64,000 bases of DNA from Haloprofundus salilacus (lineage in GTDB: Archaea; Halobacteriota; Halobacteria; Halobacteriales; Haloferacaceae): the NCBI RefSeq assembly GCF_020150815.1, contig NZ_CP083723.1, forward strand, positions 1,364,001 through 1,428,000. The letters run 5' to 3'. A program made the translations under genes and the position numbers. The notes under the pieces were generated by a model. The model was not told the DNA's origin and searched no databases. It saw only the letters and a list, made by a program, of their open reading frames with translations. Of the stretch, positions 43,130-52,444 are shown in pieces. Position 1 is the first letter of the stretch. Each line of letters begins with the position of its first letter.

Positions 43130-45997
43130 ATGTCTGAGTCGGAGGCCGCGACCGGAGTTCGGGCCTTCACCGCACTCGGCGACACCGTGCGTGAGGCCCT
43201 CTCCGAACGCGGCTTCACCACGCCCACTGAGCCGCAGCGTCGGGCGCTTCCGCCGCTGGCCGCCGGAAAGAACGCGCTCGTCATCGCGCCCACCGGGACT
43301 GGCAAGACCGAGACGGCGATGCTCCCGGTGTTCGATTCGATCGTCGAGCGCGACGAGAAACCGTTCGGCATCTCCGCGCTGTACATCACGCCGCTTCGGG
43401 CGCTCAACCGCGACATGCGCGAGCGCCTCGACTGGTGGGGAGAGACGCTGGACCTCGACATCCAGGTCCGCCACGGCGACACGACGCAGTACCAGCGCGG
43501 AAAACAGGCCGATAACCCGCCGGACGTGCTGGTGACGACGCCCGAGACGCTGCAAGCCATGCTGACGGGGAAGAAGCTCAGGAAGGCGTTGTCGGACGTT
43601 GAGCACGTCGTCGTCGACGAGGTTCACGAACTCGCCTCCTCGAAGCGCGGCGCGCAACTCACCGTCGGTCTCGAACGACTCCGGGAGGTGGCGGGACCGT
43701 TCCAGCGAATCGGTCTCTCGGCGACCGTCGGCTCCCCCGAGGAGGTCGCGAAGTTCCTCGTCGGCGTCGGCCCGGCGGCGGACCCCGGCGACCGCGACTT
43801 CGAGATCGTCGAAGTCGACGTCGGGAGCAAAGTCGAGTTCACGGTGACGCACCCCGAGGTGACGCCCGAGGACGAGCGCCTCGCGGGAAAACTCGCAACC
43901 GACGCCGAAATCGCGAGCCACGTCCGGACGATTCGGGATTTAGTCCGCGACCACGAGTCGACGCTCGTCTTCGTCAACACGCGCCAGACTGCCGAAGCGC
44001 TCGGTTCCCGATTCAACGCGCTCGGCGAGAACGTTGGCGTCCACCACGGGTCGCTCTCGAAAGAGGCCAGAATCGACATCGAAGACCGGTTCAAAGCTGG
44101 CGACATCGACGGCCTCATCTGCACGTCGTCGATGGAACTCGGCATCGACGTGGGCCGCGTCGACCACGTCGTCCAGTACGGCAGTCCGCGCGAAGTCGCC
44201 CGCCTGCTCCAGCGCGTCGGCCGGGCGGGACACCGCCGAGACGCCGTCTCCCGTGGCACTATCGTCACGAACGACCCCGACGACACCTTCGAGGCGCTGG
44301 CCATCGCCCGCCGCGCCGTCGACGGCGACGTCGAACCCGCCGAGATCCACCACGGCAGTCTCGACGTGCTGGCGAACCAAATCGTCGGAATCGTGATGGA
44401 CACCGGCGAGGTGAGCGCCCGCGGCGCGTACGAACTCGTCCGCCGGGCGTACCCGTTTCGCGAGTTGGAGGAAGAGCAGTTCCGACAGGTCGTCCGCGAA
44501 CTCTCGGGCAACCGCCTGCTCTGGGTCGACGAGGAGAAGGACCTGCTGGAGAAGTCGGGGGGCACGTGGCAGTACTTCTACGCGAACCTCTCGATGATCC
44601 CCGACCAGGAGACGTACGAGGTCCACGACATGAGCTCTCGAAAGCAGATCGGGACGCTCGACGAGCGGTTCGTCGTCAACTTCGCGCAACCCGGCGAGGT
44701 GTTCATCCAGCGTGGCGAGATGTGGCGAATCAACGACATCGACGACGAGGAGGCGCGGGTGAACGTCGCGCCCATCGAGAATCCGGCAGGCGAAGTTCCC
44801 TCGTGGACCGGCCGCGAGATTCCGGTGCCGATGGCCGTCGCTCGGGAGGTCGGCGAGATGCGCGGCGTCGCCGGGCCGCAGTTCGAGTCGGGGGCCTCGG
44901 TCGAGTCGGTCGCCCGAGAGTTCCTCGCCCGCTACCCGACCGACGAACGCACTATGACGGAGGCGCTGACGCTGCTCGACCGCCACGCTGAGACGGGCGA
45001 ACCGCTGCCGACGGCCGACCGAATCGTCGTTGAGGGACAGGGTCGGAGCGTCGTCGTCAACGCCTGCTTCGGCCACCAGGTCAACGAGACGCTCGGACGA
45101 CTGCTGTCGGCGCTCGTCGGCCAGCGAACCGGGTCGTCGGTCGGCATGGAGGTCAGCCCGTACCGCATCGAGTTCGAGGTACCGCCGAAAGTTCGGGCGC
45201 CGGAGTTCGTCGAGGTGCTGGAGTCGACGGACCCCGACCACGTTGAGGCGCTGTTAGAACTCGCGCTGAAGAACTCGGACGCGCTCAAGTTCACGCTCGC
45301 GCAGGTCGCCGCGAAGTTCGGCGCGCTCAAACGATACCAAGGGAACAACCGCTTCGGCGCCGATCGGCTCCTGGCGGCGCTCGAAGACACATCCGTCTAC
45401 GACGAAGCGGTCAGAGAGGTGTTCCACCGGGATTTAGACGTTCCAGGCGCGACCGAGGTGCTCCGCCGAATCGAATCGGGCGAGATCGAACTCGCCGTCG
45501 CCCGCGAGCGCACGCCCGTTGGCGTCGCCGGGCGGTCGAGCGGCCGGGAGTTCCTCGTCCCCGAGAACGCCGACGCGAGCGTCATCGAAGCGATTCGAGA
45601 GCGCATCCGAAACGACCGCGTCATCCTCTTCTGTCTGCACTGTACCGAGTGGCAGCGGAAGACGAAGGTCCGACGCGTCGCCGAGCGACCGGAGTGTCCA
45701 GACTGCGGGTCGACGCGCATCGCCTCGCTGAACCCGTGGGCCGACGAAGTCGTGAAAGCGGTTCGCTCGAACGACAAAGACGACGAACAGGAGAAGATGA
45801 CGCGGCGGGCGTACCGGTCGGCGAGTCTCGTCCAGAGTCACGGCAAGCGCGCCGTCGTCGCGATGGCCGCCCGCGGCGTCGGCCCGCACAACGCCGCACG
45901 CATCATCGCGAAACTCCGCGAGGACGAGGACGATTTTTACCGGGATATCCTCGCCCAAGAGCGTCAGTACGCCCGGACGCAGTCGTTCTGGGACTGA
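43130..45997 (+). CDS. lhr: Lhr-type ATP-dependent helicase
   Basis: The 955-residue protein has RecA1 with Walker A APTGTGKT (53-60), VVVDEVHELASSKRG, and RecA2 with VNTRQTAEALGSRFNA, STMELGIDVG-like SSMELGIDVGRVDHVVQYGSP, and QRVGRAGHR. Winged-helix and Lhr-core domains follow, and the C-terminus has a zinc-type pair CLHC and CPDC. Lhr helicases act in DNA repair of stalled forks and remove RNA-DNA hybrids. It follows the rpa1 operon by about 60 bp on the same strand but may have its own promoter. Confidence 0.92.
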   Translation: MSESEAATGVRAFTALGDTVREALSERGFTTPTEPQRRALPPLAAGKNALVIAPTGTGKTETAMLPVFDSIVERDEKPFGISALYITPLRALNRDMRERLDWWGETLDLDIQVRHGDTTQYQRGKQADNPPDVLVTTPETLQAMLTGKKLRKALSDVEHVVVDEVHELASSKRGAQLTVGLERLREVAGPFQRIGLSATVGSPEEVAKFLVGVGPAADPGDRDFEIVEVDVGSKVEFTVTHPEVTPEDERLAGKLATDAEIASHVRTIRDLVRDHESTLVFVNTRQTAEALGSRFNALGENVGVHHGSLSKEARIDIEDRFKAGDIDGLICTSSMELGIDVGRVDHVVQYGSPREVARLLQRVGRAGHRRDAVSRGTIVTNDPDDTFEALAIARRAVDGDVEPAEIHHGSLDVLANQIVGIVMDTGEVSARGAYELVRRAYPFRELEEEQFRQVVRELSGNRLLWVDEEKDLLEKSGGTWQYFYANLSMIPDQETYEVHDMSSRKQIGTLDERFVVNFAQPGEVFIQRGEMWRINDIDDEEARVNVAPIENPAGEVPSWTGREIPVPMAVAREVGEMRGVAGPQFESGASVESVAREFLARYPTDERTMTEALTLLDRHAETGEPLPTADRIVVEGQGRSVVVNACFGHQVNETLGRLLSALVGQRTGSSVGMEVSPYRIEFEVPPKVRAPEFVEVLESTDPDHVEALLELALKNSDALKFTLAQVAAKFGALKRYQGNNRFGADRLLAALEDTSVYDEAVREVFHRDLDVPGATEVLRRIESGEIELAVARERTPVGVAGRSSGREFLVPENADASVIEAIRERIRNDRVILFCLHCTEWQRKTKVRRVAERPECPDCGSTRIASLNPWADEVVKAVRSNDKDDEQEKMTRRAYRSASLVQSHGKRAVVAMAARGVGPHNAARIIAKLREDEDDFYRDILAQERQYARTQSFWD

Positions 45998-46002
45998 CCT
46001 CA

Positions 46003-46021
46003 GACTCCGACTCGGGTTTTT
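46003..46021 (+). terminator. Poly-T terminator after lhr
   Basis: A GC-rich stretch is followed by five Ts (46017-46021) shortly after the lhr stop, a typical archaeal intrinsic terminator. Confidence 0.5.
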
Positions 46022-46164
46022 GTTGCTCGTCTCGCGTGTTCGTGCCACTATCTAGCACGGTAGAGTAGTTGCCCGTTCAAGAAATATTAGTTACTTTTCA
46101 GGCTCGCGAACTGGTCGAACGGGACCAGACCGCGGCAACCGTGGCTGGAGGCCGCGTAGCCGCC

Positions 46165-46548
46165 TCAGGACCAGTCTTCGAGAACGGGTTCGACGGCCGC
46201 CGCGAGTGACTGGAAGTCCTTCATCGTGATGCCGTCGGTGGTGACGAACACTCCGGTGTCCTCGGTGGTGATGCGGACGAGAAAGCCGTTGTCGAAGACG
46301 CGAATCGTGTAGCGGTACTCGCCCAACTCCGAGTTGTGGTAGGCGTCCTGCGTCGTCTTGAAATCGTGCCACTCGTTGCCGATGAACGAACTTAGGTCGG
46401 CGTCCTGCTGCAAGTCGCTGCGGAGATACACTTGCTCGTAGTCGAATCGGCTGAAGTAGGTGACCGATCGGAGGCTGTCGCCGACGGCGGTTCGACACGT
46501 CGTCGCGAGTCTGTCTTGTGCTTTCTCCGTGAGCAAGCCCTCACTCAT
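46165..46548 (-). CDS. Conserved haloarchaeal protein of unknown function
   Basis: The 127-residue protein starts at the ATG in MSEGLLTEKAQDRL. It has an amphipathic N-terminal half with SVTYFSRFDYEQVYLRSD and a beta-rich middle YRYTIRVFDNGFLVRITTEDTGVFVTTDGI, suggestive of a small roadblock- or regulator-like fold. I recall it as a widespread haloarchaeal DUF (possibly DUF7522). It is convergent with lhr and divergent from the methyltransferase. Confidence 0.7.
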   Translation of the reverse strand: MSEGLLTEKAQDRLATTCRTAVGDSLRSVTYFSRFDYEQVYLRSDLQQDADLSSFIGNEWHDFKTTQDAYHNSELGEYRYTIRVFDNGFLVRITTEDTGVFVTTDGITMKDFQSLAAAVEPVLEDWS

Positions 46549-46670
46549 ACCTCCTCTGTGAGAGCCACTCACAAATAAGCGACGGCGGACGCAACTCCTC
46601 AGAAACGCCCTCGCGAGTCGATACCGAGTCTCGTTACAGAGTTATTACAACTGTGAGCATGTGACGGACT

Positions 46671-47474
46671 GTGACGGAACACGATTCGAGACACGGAAGT
46701 AAATCGGTAGAGAGCGACGCCCCGTCAGTCGAAGCAGACCCGCTCGGACACGCGATGCTCGACTACCGTCGGGGCGGCCTCCGAGGCGTCTGTCGTTACG
46801 TCGACGGTGCGGCGCGAACGGACGGCCGCATCGAGGAACACTACTTCTCGTCACCCGCAGACTGGTCCAATAGCTGGAAGTCGCTTCTCGACTCGCTCGA
46901 CGGTCCGGTTCTCGACCTTGGTTGCGGCGCGGGCCAACACGCACTGTACCTACAGGACGATCGGGAAGTCGTCGCCGTCGACGTGAGTCCGGGGGCGGTC
47001 GAAGCCGCCCGCGACGGCGGCGTCGACGACGTTCGCGTGACGGACATGTTCGCGCTCGACTTCCCGCGGAACCGCTTTCGGTCCGTGCTTCTCAACGGGA
47101 CGCAACTCGGTCTTGCGGGGTCGTTCGCGGGCGTCCGCGCCTTCCTCTCAGACCTCGCGACCGTCACCGACGAGTCGGGCGTCGCCGTCGTCGACAACTA
47201 CGACCCGACCCGCCTCGACTCGGAGTCGTTCTTCGGTCATCGACCGGACCCCCGGCGCGGCGTCGCGCGTCGGGCGTTCCACGTCGAGTACCACAGGAGC
47301 GAAAACGATCGCGGTGACGAGACCGTGCGAGAAGTCGGTCGGACGCTCTCGTTTCTGCTGTTCTCCTCGGAGCGACTCGTCGATGCGACCGTCGGGACGC
47401 GGTGGCGCGTCGCCGGAGTTCTCAGAGACATCGACGAGGCCTACTACAGGGCGGTTCTCGAAAAGAGGAGATGA
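46671..47474 (+). CDS. Class I SAM-dependent methyltransferase
   Basis: Start GTG at 46671, 267 residues. SAM-binding motif I is VLDLGCGAGQHALYL, followed by VVAVDVSPGAVEAA. Motif IV-like LNGTQLGLAGS and the late GTRWRVAGVLRDIDEAYY complete a small Rossmann methyltransferase. Substrate not known. It converges with the CDC48 gene 9 bp away. Confidence 0.85.
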   Translation: MTEHDSRHGSKSVESDAPSVEADPLGHAMLDYRRGGLRGVCRYVDGAARTDGRIEEHYFSSPADWSNSWKSLLDSLDGPVLDLGCGAGQHALYLQDDREVVAVDVSPGAVEAARDGGVDDVRVTDMFALDFPRNRFRSVLLNGTQLGLAGSFAGVRAFLSDLATVTDESGVAVVDNYDPTRLDSESFFGHRPDPRRGVARRAFHVEYHRSENDRGDETVREVGRTLSFLLFSSERLVDATVGTRWRVAGVLRDIDEAYYRAVLEKRR

Positions 47475-47483
47475 CCCAGACGC

Positions 47484-49715
47484 TCACCCGAGCGTCGGTT
47501 CGACCGTCTCCAGCGCCGCGTCGAAGTGCTCCTGCGTGACGAGCACTTCGCCGGTGTGTTCGTTCGCCTCCGGCCCGTCGTAGCGCTCGGCCACATCACG
47601 GATGGCCAAGAGTGTCGCCTCGCGACAGACCGCCGCGATATCCGCGCCGGTGAAGCCGTCCATCCGCGAGACGACGTCGTCGAGGTCGATTTCGCCGTCG
47701 AGCGGTTTGTCGCGGACGTGTACGTCGAGAATCGCTCGGCGACCCACCTCGTCGGGTGCGGGCACCTCGACGTGCGACTCTAGTCGCCCCGGTCGGAGTA
47801 GCGCCGGGTCCAGCGAGTCGCGGCGGTTCGTTGCCGACAGGACGACCAGGTTGGGGTTGTCGCTGAGGCGGTCGAGTTCGGTCAGCAGTTGCGAGACGAC
47901 GCGCTCGCCGACGCCGGAGTCGCCGCCGGCCATGTCTCGGTCGCCCGCGATGGCATCTATCTCGTCGAAGAAGACGATGGCCGGGGCGGCCTGTCTCGCC
48001 CGCTCGAACACCTCACGAACGGATTTCTCGCTCTCGCCGACGTACCTATCCAGCAACTCTGGCCCAGCGACGTGGATGAAGTTGACGCCGCTCTCGCCCG
48101 CGATAGCCCGCGCCAGCAGCGTCTTGCCCGTTCCCGGCGGCCCGTACAGGAGGACGCCCGACGGCGGCGCGGTGTTCGCGGCCTCGAACAGCGGAGCGTA
48201 CGTCAGCGGCCACGTCACCGCGCGTTCGAGCACGTCCTTTGCCTCGTCGAGACCGCCGACGTTCTCGAACGTCGTCGTCGGCGTCTCGGCGACGTACTCG
48301 CGCATCGCGCTCGGGTCGACGGCGGCCATCGCGCCCTCGAAGTCCGCGCGGGTGATTTCGAGTTCCTCGAGTGCAATCGGCTCCGTCCCCTCTCGCGAGC
48401 GACGCAGCGCGGTCATCGCCGCCTCCTTGCCGAGCGATTCGAGGTCCGCGCCGACGAAGCCGTGGGTCCGCGACGCGATGCGGTCGAGGTCCACGTCGTC
48501 GGCCAGCGGCATGTTCCGCGTGTGGACGTCAAGAATCTCGCGCCGTCCCGCCTCGCCGGGGACGCCGATTTCGATCTCGCGGTCGAAGCGCCCGCCGCGG
48601 CGAAGCGCGGGGTCCAAATCGTCGACGCGGTTGGTCGCGCCGATGACGATGACTTCGCCTCTGGCTTCGAGACCGTCCATCAGCGAGAGCAGTTGGCCGA
48701 CAATGCGGTCCTCCACGTCGCCGCCCTCGTCGCGCTTGGGGGCGATGGAGTCAATTTCGTCGAAGAAGACGATTGCCGGGGAGTTGTCGCGGGCCTCCTC
48801 GAACGTCTCGCGGAGGCGCTCCTCGGACTCGCCCTTGTACTTCGACATGATCTCCGGCCCGGAGATGGTGACGAAGTGCGCGTCCACCTCGTTGGCGACG
48901 GCTTTCGCGATGAGCGTCTTGCCCGTTCCCGGCGGCCCGTACAGGAGGACGCCCTTCGGCGGTTCGACGCCGAGTCGAGTGAACACCTCCGGTTCCGACA
49001 GGGGCAGTTCGATCATCTCGCGGACGAGTTCGAGTTCCTCGTCGAGCCCGCCGATATCTTCGTAGTTGATTCCCGTCGCCGGTTTGGCGGGACCGGGACC
49101 GGAACCGGCACTCGTGCCGACACCGGCACCAGTGTTTTCACTTGTGTCGCCGCCGGCCGTCTGCCCTCCGTCTCGCTCGGAGGGACTGTACACTCGGCTT
49201 CCGCTGCCGTCGCCCTTCTCGACGTCGACACGAACCGTCGTGGAGTCGGCGATGCGGACGGTCCCGTCGGGGGTCGTTTCGCTCACGACGAACGGCGCGT
49301 CGCCGAGCTGTTCGATGTGGACCTGCTCGCCTTGCAGCAGGGGGCGGTCCAGCAGCGCGCGCTTGAGAATGCGCCGGAGGAGGTCTTCGTCGTCGGTGCC
49401 GACGCTCGCGGAGACGATGATGGTCACGGAGCGGGCCGTCTCGACAGGAACTTTTCGCACCCGAACGCTCTCGCCGACTTTCGCGCCGGCGTTGGTCCGA
49501 GTGTCGGCGTCGACCTGGACGGTTCCGGCGGGGGCGGTCGGTCCGGCGGGCCACACTTTCGCGACCGTCTCGCGTTCGCCTTCGATGACGACGGTGTCGC
49601 CGCTGAGAACGCCGAGCGTGCGTCGAGCGGAGTCGGGGAGGCGGGCGATGCCACGGCCGGCGTCGCGCTTCTCGGCGGCGCGGACCGTGAGTTCGACGCC
49701 CGAGTCGTCGCTCAT
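47484..49715 (-). CDS. CDC48 family AAA ATPase
   Basis: The 743-residue protein has the VCP/CDC48 layout: an N-terminal double-psi barrel (residues 1-about 180, with ELTVRAAEKRDAGRGIARLP), then AAA domains D1 and D2. Each has Walker A GPPGTGKT and Walker B FFDEIDSIA or FFDEIDAIA, and arginine-finger regions (ALRRGGRFDREIEIG and ALLRPGRLESHVEVP). The archaeal enzyme unfolds proteins, with the proteasome. The insert at about 165-210 is Gly/Ser/Thr-rich. Haloarchaea have several paralogues, so this one is not necessarily the housekeeping form. Confidence 0.93.
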   Translation of the reverse strand: MSDDSGVELTVRAAEKRDAGRGIARLPDSARRTLGVLSGDTVVIEGERETVAKVWPAGPTAPAGTVQVDADTRTNAGAKVGESVRVRKVPVETARSVTIIVSASVGTDDEDLLRRILKRALLDRPLLQGEQVHIEQLGDAPFVVSETTPDGTVRIADSTTVRVDVEKGDGSGSRVYSPSERDGGQTAGGDTSENTGAGVGTSAGSGPGPAKPATGINYEDIGGLDEELELVREMIELPLSEPEVFTRLGVEPPKGVLLYGPPGTGKTLIAKAVANEVDAHFVTISGPEIMSKYKGESEERLRETFEEARDNSPAIVFFDEIDSIAPKRDEGGDVEDRIVGQLLSLMDGLEARGEVIVIGATNRVDDLDPALRRGGRFDREIEIGVPGEAGRREILDVHTRNMPLADDVDLDRIASRTHGFVGADLESLGKEAAMTALRRSREGTEPIALEELEITRADFEGAMAAVDPSAMREYVAETPTTTFENVGGLDEAKDVLERAVTWPLTYAPLFEAANTAPPSGVLLYGPPGTGKTLLARAIAGESGVNFIHVAGPELLDRYVGESEKSVREVFERARQAAPAIVFFDEIDAIAGDRDMAGGDSGVGERVVSQLLTELDRLSDNPNLVVLSATNRRDSLDPALLRPGRLESHVEVPAPDEVGRRAILDVHVRDKPLDGEIDLDDVVSRMDGFTGADIAAVCREATLLAIRDVAERYDGPEANEHTGEVLVTQEHFDAALETVEPTLG

Positions 49716-49868
49716 GTCACCGCCTTTGCAGTGACGGCTCTTTACGCTTCCTCACGGGCGGCCGGCGACGGCGTTGCTGCGGAAGTGGGCAATGTCATGT
49801 CGCCACGGCGTCCTGCCTCGACCCTCCGCCGGGTAACACATTTGTCGGCTGCTACCTTTATTCACAGT

Positions 49869-50003
49869 ATGGTCGCCACGACAGAACGCGACGACATGAC
49901 GTGGTACGAGTGCGAGGAGTGCGGACTCCTCTTCGAGAACGAGGCGGACGCGAAACAGCACGAGGGCAACTGCGACGCCGAGGACCCATCGTACCTCCAG
50001 TGA
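49869..50003 (+). CDS. Small C2HC zinc-finger protein (DUF7128-like)
   Basis: The 44-residue protein begins MVATTERDDMTWYECEEC and contains C-x2-C-x12-H-x4-C, a compact zinc-finger pattern, ending DPSYLQ. It matches a small haloarchaeal family I recall as DUF7128. The ATG is preceded by a TATA-like ctttatt element. It is divergent from CDC48. Confidence 0.75.
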   Translation: MVATTERDDMTWYECEECGLLFENEADAKQHEGNCDAEDPSYLQ

Positions 50004-50032
50004 ACCGCCGCGCCCTCGGTTGCGGGGTCGAA

Positions 50033-50464
50033 CTACTCCTCCGACACTAACTCGAAGCTCTGTTCGCCCCAGTCGTCCTCAACGAAGACGAAGACGCGGC
50101 CGCGGGTCACCTCCGGATCGGCGTCGACTTCGGTGCGCATCCCGCCGACGCGGCGGACGACAACGCCGGGGAACAGTTCCTCCTCGTCGCCGTCGTCGAG
50201 GATGATTCGGCCGACGCCGCTGTCATCGAGGATCTCGTCGTGCGTTTTCAGGTCGTTGACGTACATCATCACTCCCTCGGTCTCGGTGGGGTCGGTGACG
50301 AGGACGTGCGTCTCCTTGCCCGGTCCGGTTCGGAGCGGGCCGCTGTGTTTCTGCGGGACGCCGCGGTACAGCGTCGTTCGACCGTCGAGATACTCGACCT
50401 CGACGCCGATGTCGAGGAGTTCGACGCCGAGCGTGCTCGGCGCGACGTCGTTGCGCGCGCTCAT
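50033..50464 (-). CDS. DUF5796-family-like haloarchaeal protein
   Basis: The start is the ATG in MSARNDVAPSTLGVELLDIG; upstream frame not coding-like. The 143-residue protein is beta-rich (VEVEYLDGRTTLYRGV, HVLVTDPTETEGVMMYV, VVVRRVGGMRTEVD), acidic and soluble. It resembles haloarchaeal DUF5796. Function unknown. It converges with the zinc-finger gene. Confidence 0.75.
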   Translation of the reverse strand: MSARNDVAPSTLGVELLDIGVEVEYLDGRTTLYRGVPQKHSGPLRTGPGKETHVLVTDPTETEGVMMYVNDLKTHDEILDDSGVGRIILDDGDEEELFPGVVVRRVGGMRTEVDADPEVTRGRVFVFVEDDWGEQSFELVSEE

Positions 50465-50582
50465 ACCCGACGTAGAGAGGGGGCGGGCAAAAGCGTCGCG
50501 TCTCGACGACGGGTTCCGGTAGGATAGAAGCGAAATCGGCATCGACCGTCACACCTAATGTGGCGGGTCGCCGCCTCCCGCT

Positions 50583-51491
50583 ATGCACGGCCGCGCGTCC
50601 GCCCTCGGGGCGGGAACCGTTCTGAACGCGCTCGCGACGGGTGTCGGTTCGGCGTTCGCCATTGACGCCGAGACGCGCGCGTCCATCGAACTCGACGACT
50701 CGGGCACCGTTCGCGGCGAAGTCGCCGAGGATCCCGACGCCGACACGCGACTCGTCGAACGCTGCGTCGAACACTGCGTCGAACGCTTCGGCGACGGGGA
50801 AGGCGGCGTCGTCCGCACCGAAAGCGACGTGCCGATGGCCGCTGGACTCAAGAGTTCCAGCGCCGCCGCCAACGCTACCGTGTTGGCGACGCTCTCCGCG
50901 CTCGGCGTCGAAGTCGTCGACGGCGAGGGCGACGACCCGCTCGGAGACGCCGACGAACGCGACGAACCCGTCGTGACTCGCCTCAACGCCTGTCGGATGG
51001 GCGTCGAAGCGGCCCGCGACGCGGGCGTGACGGTGACCGGCGCGTTCGACGACGCTTCCGCCAGCATGCTCGGCGGCGTCACCGTCACCGACAACCGCGA
51101 GGACGAACTGCTCGTCCGCGACGAAGTCGGGTGGAACGTGCTGGTGTGGACGCCGCCGGAGCGCGCCTACAGCGCCGACGCCGACGCCGAGCGGTGTACC
51201 CGCGTCGCCTCCGTCGCCGAGACGGTGGCGGACCTCGCGCTCGCGGGGCGGTACGCCGAGGCGATGACCGTCAACGGCTTCGCCTTCTCGGCGGCGCTCG
51301 GCTTCTCGGCCGAACCAGCGATAGAGGCGCTCCCGGACGCGGCGGGCGTCTCGTTGTCGGGCACCGGACCGAGCGTCGTCGCCGTCGGCGGTGCGGAGGC
51401 GCTCGACGGCGTCCGAAAGCGGTGGGACAAACGCCCCGGCGAGACGCTGCTGACCGAAACGCGAACTGACGGAGCACGCATCCATGACTGA
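50583..51491 (+). CDS. aroK: Shikimate kinase, archaeal GHMP type
   Basis: The 302-residue protein begins MHGRASALGAGTVLNALATG. The GHMP ATP loop is PMAAGLKSSSAAANAT and the C-terminal motif is SLSGTGPSVVAVGG. Archaeal shikimate kinases are of this family, unrelated to bacterial AroK; they phosphorylate shikimate at O3 in aromatic amino-acid synthesis. It overlaps the chorismate mutase gene by 8 nt, so the pair is translationally coupled. Confidence 0.92.
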   Translation: MHGRASALGAGTVLNALATGVGSAFAIDAETRASIELDDSGTVRGEVAEDPDADTRLVERCVEHCVERFGDGEGGVVRTESDVPMAAGLKSSSAAANATVLATLSALGVEVVDGEGDDPLGDADERDEPVVTRLNACRMGVEAARDAGVTVTGAFDDASASMLGGVTVTDNREDELLVRDEVGWNVLVWTPPERAYSADADAERCTRVASVAETVADLALAGRYAEAMTVNGFAFSAALGFSAEPAIEALPDAAGVSLSGTGPSVVAVGGAEALDGVRKRWDKRPGETLLTETRTDGARIHD

Positions 51492-51801
51492 CGAACTCAC
51501 AGAGACAGACCAGCACCGACTGCAACCCGACGAGATGAGTCTCGACGAACTCCGCGAGGAGATAGAGGATATCGACCGCGAACTCGTCGAACTCATCGCC
51601 CGCCGAACGTACGTCGCCGACACCATCGCGCAGGTGAAAGCCGAACGGGACCTCCCGACGACGGACGAGGCTCAGGAGGACAAGGTGATGGAGCGCGCCG
51701 GCGAGAACGCCGAGACGTTCGAGGTGGACGCGAATCTCGTGAAGGCGATTTTCCGGTTGCTCATCGAGTTGAACAAGGTCGAGCAGCGCGAGAGCAGGTA
51801 G
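51484..51801 (+). CDS. Chorismate mutase
   Basis: The 105-residue protein is an AroQ-type all-helical mutase: LDELREEIEDIDRELVELIARRTYVADTIAQVK, then DEAQEDKVMERAGENAE and LIELNKVEQRESR. The catalytic Arg and Lys positions fit the family. It converts chorismate to prephenate for Phe and Tyr, consistent with the upstream shikimate kinase. Standalone, without prephenate dehydratase or dehydrogenase fusion. Confidence 0.92.
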   Translation: MTDELTETDQHRLQPDEMSLDELREEIEDIDRELVELIARRTYVADTIAQVKAERDLPTTDEAQEDKVMERAGENAETFEVDANLVKAIFRLLIELNKVEQRESR

Positions 51802-51939
51802 CCGAATTCGGCCGTTTCAGGCCCCCTATTGACGGCTGCTGGACGAATACATCATTCGAAAGTTGCTCTTTCGATTGTCGCTCGATCAATGAGATCGAAA
51901 ACGAGTGCACAAACGAACCGCTACGACGAAGAAGGTAGC

Positions 51940-52335
51940 TCATTCGACGCTATCGCGAATCACCATCAGCTTCACTCGACGCACGCCGTCGAAATCGCGG
52001 AGTCGGTAGGTCAGCTCGCGAACCCGCTCGGCCGACCCCCGACAGAACAGCGATTCGAGACACCACTCCCCCTGGTGGGTGTGACTCGTGTTAAGGATGA
52101 CGTCCTGATACTCGTGCTGGACGGCGTGGAGTTCCCCTATCACGTCGTGGTGACGGTAGTCGAAGGCGACGAGCGCGACGACTTCCCCGGTCGTCTCTTC
52201 GAGTCGGGAGTGAGCCTCGATGTACTCCAGCATCGCTTCTCTGACCGCCCGAGACCGGTTTTCGAGTTCCTGCTCCCGCCACACCCGGTCGAACTCTTCG
52301 ACGACGTCGTCGGGGATGCTGAAGCTTGTTCGCAT
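51940..52335 (-). CDS. nikR: NikR-type nickel-responsive regulator (CopG family)
   Basis: The 131-residue protein has an N-terminal ribbon-helix-helix (MRTSFSIPDDVVEEFDRVWREQELENRSRAVREAMLEYI). The C-terminal ACT-like domain has the nickel ligands: His residues in HAVQHEYQDVI, HTHQGEWC, and Cys in that last motif, as in NikR. It should repress nickel uptake when nickel is bound. It is divergently transcribed from a NicO-type permease, 109 bp apart, its probable target. Confidence 0.9.
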   Translation of the reverse strand: MRTSFSIPDDVVEEFDRVWREQELENRSRAVREAMLEYIEAHSRLEETTGEVVALVAFDYRHHDVIGELHAVQHEYQDVILNTSHTHQGEWCLESLFCRGSAERVRELTYRLRDFDGVRRVKLMVIRDSVE

Positions 52336-52444
52336 ACGTACACTGGCTCGTCACGGCTCAACAAGGTTTCTCCTGTATGACGATTCACCTGTTTCGGTAG
52401 TAACAACCGTTATCGACCCCCTTGGCCGACAGTTCGGTACCGAG
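52336..52444. promoter_or_regulatory. Divergent promoter region between nikR and the NicO permease
   Basis: This 109-bp gap must hold both promoters and any NikR operator. The closest dyad I see is gtaac-N4-gttat (52400-52413), imperfect. The classical bacterial GTATGA-N16-TCATAC operator is not present as such, although one gtatga half-site is (about 52375). Confidence 0.4.

Noticed and set aside
47889-50003. 704-residue plus-strand ORF ending in the small zinc finger
   Set aside because: Nearly all of it is antisense to the CDC48 gene; only the last 44 codons (from 49869) are credible as the zinc-finger protein.
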